Virus record (IMG/VR): IMGVR_UViG_3300035204_001654
Coordinates: 1 to 26,946 of that record
DNA length: 26,946 nucleotides
Reading direction: 5' to 3' (one strand)
Source of the DNA: a virus
Both the position numbers and the translations under genes were made by a program. Below the pieces are notes generated by a model, which made no database searches, had not been told where the DNA came from, and worked only from the letters and a program-made list of their open reading frames with translations. Below, in pieces: positions 23,312 to 26,946 of this stretch. How positions within the stretch are numbered: the first letter of the stretch is position 1; each line of letters starts with the position of its first letter.

Positions 23312-23712
23312 ATCTCTAGAATATAATATTTCTTTTTAAACCCGGCTTTTTCAAAAGCCTTTATGCTTGCTTCATTATCAAGTTTAATTTTGGCGTGACA
23401 TTTTGGATGTCTTTTAATTAGCTCTTCTATCATGAAAGTACCTATTCCTCTTCCATGGTATGTAGGATTAGTGCATACCGCTATGTCTCCATCTATATGC
23501 CTAATGTAACCCACGGGTATAGGCTTTAGTCCGTCGCCGCCAAAGCCTAAGCAAATATAAAAATTGTCTTTATATTTTTCCATATATTTTACTTGTTGCT
23601 CTTGTGTTATATTAGGCATTTCGTCAATAAATCCGCCTTGAACTCTTTCGTCGTTCCTTAGCTTCCTTATGAATTCAAAATACTTGGGCTTATTTTTTAC
23701 AAAATGAAACAT
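23308..23712 (-). CDS. GNAT N-acetyltransferase
   Basis: The 134-residue protein is a compact GNAT. Motif A is clear: AVCTNPTYHGRGIGTFMIEELI (about 80-101) with the R/Q-x-x-G-x-G/A acetyl-CoA loop as HGRGIG. NEASIKAFEKAGFKKKYY near the C-terminus is the motif B end. It lacks a strong PseH- or WecD-specific signature, but its place between two paralogous glycosyltransferases and near RmlB and aminotransferases suggests it acetylates the amino group of a dideoxy sugar. GAAGGTGA lies before the ATG as ribosome binding site. It overlaps copy A of the transferase by ATGA. Confidence 0.82.
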   Translation of the reverse strand: MFHFVKNKPKYFEFIRKLRNDERVQGGFIDEMPNITQEQQVKYMEKYKDNFYICLGFGGDGLKPIPVGYIRHIDGDIAVCTNPTYHGRGIGTFMIEELIKRHPKCHAKIKLDNEASIKAFEKAGFKKKYYILEI

Positions 23713-23717
23713 AGTTG

Positions 23718-24539
23718 TTATTCACCTTCCCAGAAATCAGTGTCTAGCCATTCATCACCAACGTTATGGCAATCCATAGAAGGCTGAACTGTTCCTATTT
23801 TTTTACTTTCTTGATTAATTAAATAAATAATTTCTTCTTCGCTTGAGTAGTTTAAAACGCTGGGGTAGTCGTAATGATCTTTATTCATTATAGTCATTCT
23901 ACCCATTAACCCCATTTCTCTAACAGTTGTCATTCCGTGACCTTTTGATAAGTTTAAATTTAGAAAACATTTGTCGTAAAAATTTTCTTTTAAAAAATTT
24001 ATATCATGATAATCACCAAGATGTTGATGGCTTGTTGTTATAATTTCAAAATCTATACGTGCCTGAAGATCTATCACCTTGTCTGACCCAAGGTGGACAC
24101 CGTTATGCGGAATGAAATCGTTAAGGCTCCATCCGTTCGTAAATCCACTATAAATATAAATTTTATCTCCTAAAACGTTGGGTTTAAATAATGAATAATC
24201 TTTAAGCTCCATAGTAACATCTTTTACTCCAACATCATCAGGGATGATAGGTGTGGGTCCCCCTATCGGACAACTCCCCTCGGCTGGTTGTCGGCTAGAG
24301 CTAACAATAAATAATTTTTTCCTATTAGTTACTACATTAAAATCAGGAAAATCTTTGGGCGACGCAGGTATTACAATTTTGTATGAATTATGTCTTTGAA
24401 TAACTTCAGACTGAGCCCATCCTTCAAAAAACACGCAAGGTTTATTAACGTCATAATAATCTACGAGACCCCATCTAGAAAGAAATTTTGGTTTAAAAAA
24501 TTTAATCGAAGGACCAACTAAAGCTTGAGTTATTTTCAT
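23718..24539 (-). CDS. Glycosyltransferase-like protein, GT-B type (copy B)
   Basis: The 273-residue paralogue of copy A (22355-23311) has YKIVIPASPKDFPDF, LGDKIYIYSGFTNG, NFYDKCFLNLNLSKGHGMTT, REMGLMGRMTIMN and KIGTVQPSMDCHNVGDEWLD. The GHGMTTVREMGLMGR region gives the best case for a GT-B C-terminal domain (E-x-G-L-M-G-R). The two copies are clearly homologous but widely diverged at the N-terminus, so duplication is old. It starts by an ATGA overlap with aminotransferase copy B. Reaction and donor are unknown. Confidence 0.62.
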   Translation of the reverse strand: MKITQALVGPSIKFFKPKFLSRWGLVDYYDVNKPCVFFEGWAQSEVIQRHNSYKIVIPASPKDFPDFNVVTNRKKLFIVSSSRQPAEGSCPIGGPTPIIPDDVGVKDVTMELKDYSLFKPNVLGDKIYIYSGFTNGWSLNDFIPHNGVHLGSDKVIDLQARIDFEIITTSHQHLGDYHDINFLKENFYDKCFLNLNLSKGHGMTTVREMGLMGRMTIMNKDHYDYPSVLNYSSEEEIIYLINQESKKIGTVQPSMDCHNVGDEWLDTDFWEGE

Positions 24540-25135
24540 GGCTGATATATTTTAAATTTTGATAAATCTTGATATTCCTGCGTTACGTCTTTGTTTCGTT
24601 CCATGCCCCCTATAAGCAATAATCCCCTAGCGGCAGAATCAGGCGGCATATACATATTCCAACCAAGCATATCGAATTTATCCGTTAGATGTGACACTGG
24701 TCCTCGCCCGTGATATCTAGCTTTCTTTAACCATTCGTACGCTAGCTCATCGTCAGTTAATATGGCTCCCCCTTTACCAAGCTTAAGAATTTTTTTTGGC
24801 CCAGAAAAAGAAAGGCACATAAACTGCCCCTTCTTGTACATGTTTTTAGTAAACCTTAGCGCGCTATCCCAAATAGGTGTTGGAGCCAGTCTATAAGAAC
24901 CTGTTAAATTTTTTGAAGATTTTTTAAATTTAACTTTTCCTCCGGCATGAATAATTTGACAAGGCACAGACATATATGTGTGACTTGGTATTGTTATTTC
25001 TTTATCTTTTACGCCAAGGTATTTAAGGCAAAGAAAAAGAGCGTTAGAACAAGAATCGGTAGCGACAGCGTAAGGCGCGCCAGCGTACTGACATAAAGCC
25101 TGCTCAAAATCAGCTGTTACTCTATGAGGGTTCAT
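24536..25135 (-). CDS. Short DegT/DnrJ-type aminotransferase (copy B)
   Basis: The 199-residue paralogue of copy A begins FEQALCQYAGAPYAVATDSC and has ITIPSHTYMSVPCQIIHAGG, PTPIWDSALRFTKN with Asp90 and SFSGPKKILKLGKGG with Lys114 as PLP lysine. Like copy A it stops after MYMPPDSAARGLLLIGG and lacks the C-terminal domain of the usual 370-400 residue enzyme. The two copies share roughly half of their residues by eye. It overlaps the glycosyltransferase-like copy B (ATGA) and follows the next gene by ATGA. A dimer of shortened subunits, or a complex with copy A, could rebuild a working enzyme; a regulatory or inactive role is also possible. Confidence 0.8.
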   Translation of the reverse strand: MNPHRVTADFEQALCQYAGAPYAVATDSCSNALFLCLKYLGVKDKEITIPSHTYMSVPCQIIHAGGKVKFKKSSKNLTGSYRLAPTPIWDSALRFTKNMYKKGQFMCLSFSGPKKILKLGKGGAILTDDELAYEWLKKARYHGRGPVSHLTDKFDMLGWNMYMPPDSAARGLLLIGGMERNKDVTQEYQDLSKFKIYQP

Positions 25136-26037
25136 ATTATTATATCATATTTAATTCGGCCATCTGGATAATAGCTTTCGTGACAGAAATCCTTAAAGTC
25201 CCAATCATTAGCATATTTTTTCCACTGATTTGCGTAATGGTTGTCGTTCCCGCCAGCTACCTCACCAGCGAACTTTGCTTTCAAATATTCACTACGTGGC
25301 TGAATCAAGGGGTTAGTCCACGGCACCCCTCCAACGTTATATTCCTCTGATGTTAGCTCGTAGCACAATTCCTTTTTGTATCTAAGAGCTTGCTTCTCTA
25401 AAACTGATTCAAAAAACCTAGACATATCTAAATCCATCCAAATGGGAAGCCTTTTTTGAGCAATTTCTGTAAAGGGCTCTTCCGTCCACAATAAGAGCTC
25501 TTTGTTGTAAACAGCGTTTCTAAACCTAACTACATCTTCCGTTTCCATGACCATAACATTTCCCCCAGCATTCGTAACTCTATCATAGTCCGCGTGCCTT
25601 TCTGTCGTGGTGCCCTCAAAATAATTATTTAAAGCTCTTCGTAGATCCGATTGCCAACCAAGCAAAACCTTTTGCTGAGTAACTAAGCCTACTCGATCTA
25701 ATGTTTCGAAAAGGTTTATTTGATCTCTAACGGAAGTTGAAGATATTATAAGGTCTCCATCTGTAACGATCATATACTTTTCATTAAAATTTCTTTTAAA
25801 ATGCTCAAACGCTAAAAACCCAGCGCCTGTCATAAAATTTTCTTTTAGTTGTATATATCCTTTCACATTACGATTAGCCGTAACGATTTTTTCAATTTCA
25901 CCAGAATGAATACTCTTGCCTTCGTAAAAATAAATTTCAGGTTTTATGTACTCTATAGCACTAAAAGAATTTAAACATCTTTCTATAATAGTGGGACTAA
26001 ACCACCCACACATTAAAATTGGTATACTCTTTTGCAT
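25132..26037 (-). CDS. Glycosyltransferase, GT-A fold
   Basis: The 301-residue protein has an N-terminal IPILMCGWFSPTIIERCLNS (4-23) like GT2-type starts, and KYMIVTDGDLIISS (87-100) with the Asp93-x-Asp95 DxD. TNAGGNVMVMETEDVVRF and PIWMDLDMSRFFES follow and may hold the acceptor site. The C-terminal part is rich in Trp, Tyr and His (QWKKYANDWDFKDFCHESYY). It fits a sugar transferase working on UDP- or dTDP-sugars. Its start lies 9 bases after the preceding stop; its stop overlaps the aminotransferase start (ATGA). Family is not certain. Confidence 0.65.
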   Translation of the reverse strand: MQKSIPILMCGWFSPTIIERCLNSFSAIEYIKPEIYFYEGKSIHSGEIEKIVTANRNVKGYIQLKENFMTGAGFLAFEHFKRNFNEKYMIVTDGDLIISSTSVRDQINLFETLDRVGLVTQQKVLLGWQSDLRRALNNYFEGTTTERHADYDRVTNAGGNVMVMETEDVVRFRNAVYNKELLLWTEEPFTEIAQKRLPIWMDLDMSRFFESVLEKQALRYKKELCYELTSEEYNVGGVPWTNPLIQPRSEYLKAKFAGEVAGGNDNHYANQWKKYANDWDFKDFCHESYYPDGRIKYDIII

Positions 26038-26046
26038 ATTAAATTA

Positions 26047-26850
26047 TTATAACGATAAATTGCTAGTTGTATAAAATAAGGATTTTATTTCATCGGGTAA
26101 ATCAGAAATGTAGTTGGTGCGATTAAGCGTGCGCGCGAATTGATCTCCTTGTCCCTCTGGAACATCAGCTGTGGTGGGGTTACTCCTAAAGTGCAGTATT
26201 TTTGGTTTGTTATAATTTTCTTTAGGTATATAGTTTACGGAGCAAATATCCTCCTCGTGGTTTTCCCTTATTGTAAAGTGGGTATTGTCCGTGCCGTTAA
26301 TGAGGCTCATAACTTCACATAAAGCAGGAGTCTCTTTAAACTCTCTGTTAACCAACTTCATTCTTGCGCGCCATCTACGAATAAACTCTTTAGCCTTGTC
26401 GTTATGAGCGACAAACCAACACCCTATATAGTCTAGCGTTCCCGGTTCATTTCCTTGAGCTGGCTCTTGAGTGCATACTTGTATATCGCAACCGTAAAAT
26501 ATTTCTTCTGAAAAATCTTCAAGTATATATGTGTCTGCGTCGATCATCAATATGGGGTAATTTTCTTCTTTGCATATAGAAGATAGACCCTCCGTCTTGT
26601 GGTTGATCGCTAGTCTCCAGTTATCGGTCCATATTCCTTCTGATAGTATTTTTTCTTCTATAGTAGAGATGTATTCAATCTTGGGGTGAAAACTTAGAAG
26701 ATTTGTTCTTTGTTCGGGGGTCAAACCTAAATCGTTTATAATTATTTTTTTTAATTTTTTCTCAGGAAAATTTTCTCTCAAGGAGTAAAGAAATACCCTA
26801 GCAAAATCAATATACCCTTCGTTTATAGCTAAATAGAACGTCAGCTTCAT
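26047..26850 (-). CDS. Glycosyltransferase, nucleotide-sugar transferase-like
   Basis: The 267-residue protein begins MKLTFYLAINEGYIDFARVF and has PILMIDADTYILEDF (99-113) with Asp104-x-Asp106 as DxD, then GTLDYIGCWFVAHNDKAKEF, a common acceptor-side segment of GT-A enzymes (nucleotide-diphospho-sugar transferases of the GT77/GT8-like kind). HFRSN near the C-terminus may coordinate metal. GGA upstream of the ATG lies in the tail of the preceding gene, so the two are probably coupled. Donor and acceptor are unknown. Confidence 0.68.
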   Translation of the reverse strand: MKLTFYLAINEGYIDFARVFLYSLRENFPEKKLKKIIINDLGLTPEQRTNLLSFHPKIEYISTIEEKILSEGIWTDNWRLAINHKTEGLSSICKEENYPILMIDADTYILEDFSEEIFYGCDIQVCTQEPAQGNEPGTLDYIGCWFVAHNDKAKEFIRRWRARMKLVNREFKETPALCEVMSLINGTDNTHFTIRENHEEDICSVNYIPKENYNKPKILHFRSNPTTADVPEGQGDQFARTLNRTNYISDLPDEIKSLFYTTSNLSL

Positions 26851-26851
26851 T

Positions 26852-26946
26852 CTAAAATCCTAATTTAGTGTTGGGGCTAAATGGTACGTTATTTTTTTGT
26901 AGGTACTCATGTATAGCTGATTTATAGTTTTTGTTTTTAAGATCTT
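26852..26946 (-). CDS. Partial gene, C-terminal end only
   Basis: The right edge cuts a gene that reads leftward to a TAG at 26854-26852. About 31 C-terminal residues remain, including KSAIHEYLQKNNVPFSPNTK. This frame looks like a normal protein end, unlike the other two, one of which has an early stop. It ends one base before the next ATG, continuing the tight packing of the glycan island. Function cannot be judged. Confidence 0.5.
   Translation of the reverse strand, partial: DLKNKNYKSAIHEYLQKNNVPFSPNTKLGF

Overview
The window looks like a stretch of a large tailed-phage genome (dsDNA, Caudoviricetes), most likely an uncultured aquatic virus. The evidence is a large terminase, a portal protein, a PhoH-like ATPase, a late-type sigma factor and a long run of tightly packed, often overlapping genes. 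Thirty of the 31 genes lie on the minus strand. The DNA is clearly AT-rich. No tRNA, CRISPR array, insertion sequence or integrase was seen. There is no gene-free stretch over 300 bases; the longest gaps are about 80 bases (1184-1263 and 14707-14785). No major capsid or tail genes were recognised, so they probably lie outside the window.

Layout in the direction of transcription (right to left). (1) 26946-16068 is a glycan island of overlapping or near-abutting genes. It holds at least six glycosyltransferase-like genes, two unusually short DegT-type aminotransferases, a GNAT and a left-handed beta-helix acyltransferase, a dTDP-glucose 4,6-dehydratase (RmlB), a SAM methyltransferase, a 2-oxoglutarate/Fe(II) oxygenase and a WbqC-family protein. 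Together they look like a route to an N-acylated amino-dideoxy sugar and its assembly into a glycan. No RmlA is present in the window. (2) 16081-14332 holds PhoH, small unknown genes, the only plus-strand gene, and a zinc-ribbon protein. (3) 14345-9156 holds a sigma factor with a cysteine cluster, a SET-domain methyltransferase, an unknown helical protein, a C2H2 plus ERCC4 nuclease and the large terminase. (4) 9109-1 holds the portal, a 1027-residue three-Calx-beta protein with long poly-threonine linkers, an FtsZ/tubulin-family GTPase, a further glycosyltransferase, a C39-peptidase-like lipoprotein and two unknown proteins.

The most striking features are: the cytoskeletal FtsZ/tubulin-like GTPase with all its GTPase loops intact; the poly-Thr Calx-beta protein, a candidate virion fibre or decoration protein that the phage-encoded glycan machinery could glycosylate; the SET methyltransferase overlapping the sigma gene; and a recurring A-tract plus GTGTAAT motif just upstream of several genes, possibly a promoter read by the phage sigma factor. 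Function calls rest on motifs read by eye. No database search was possible.
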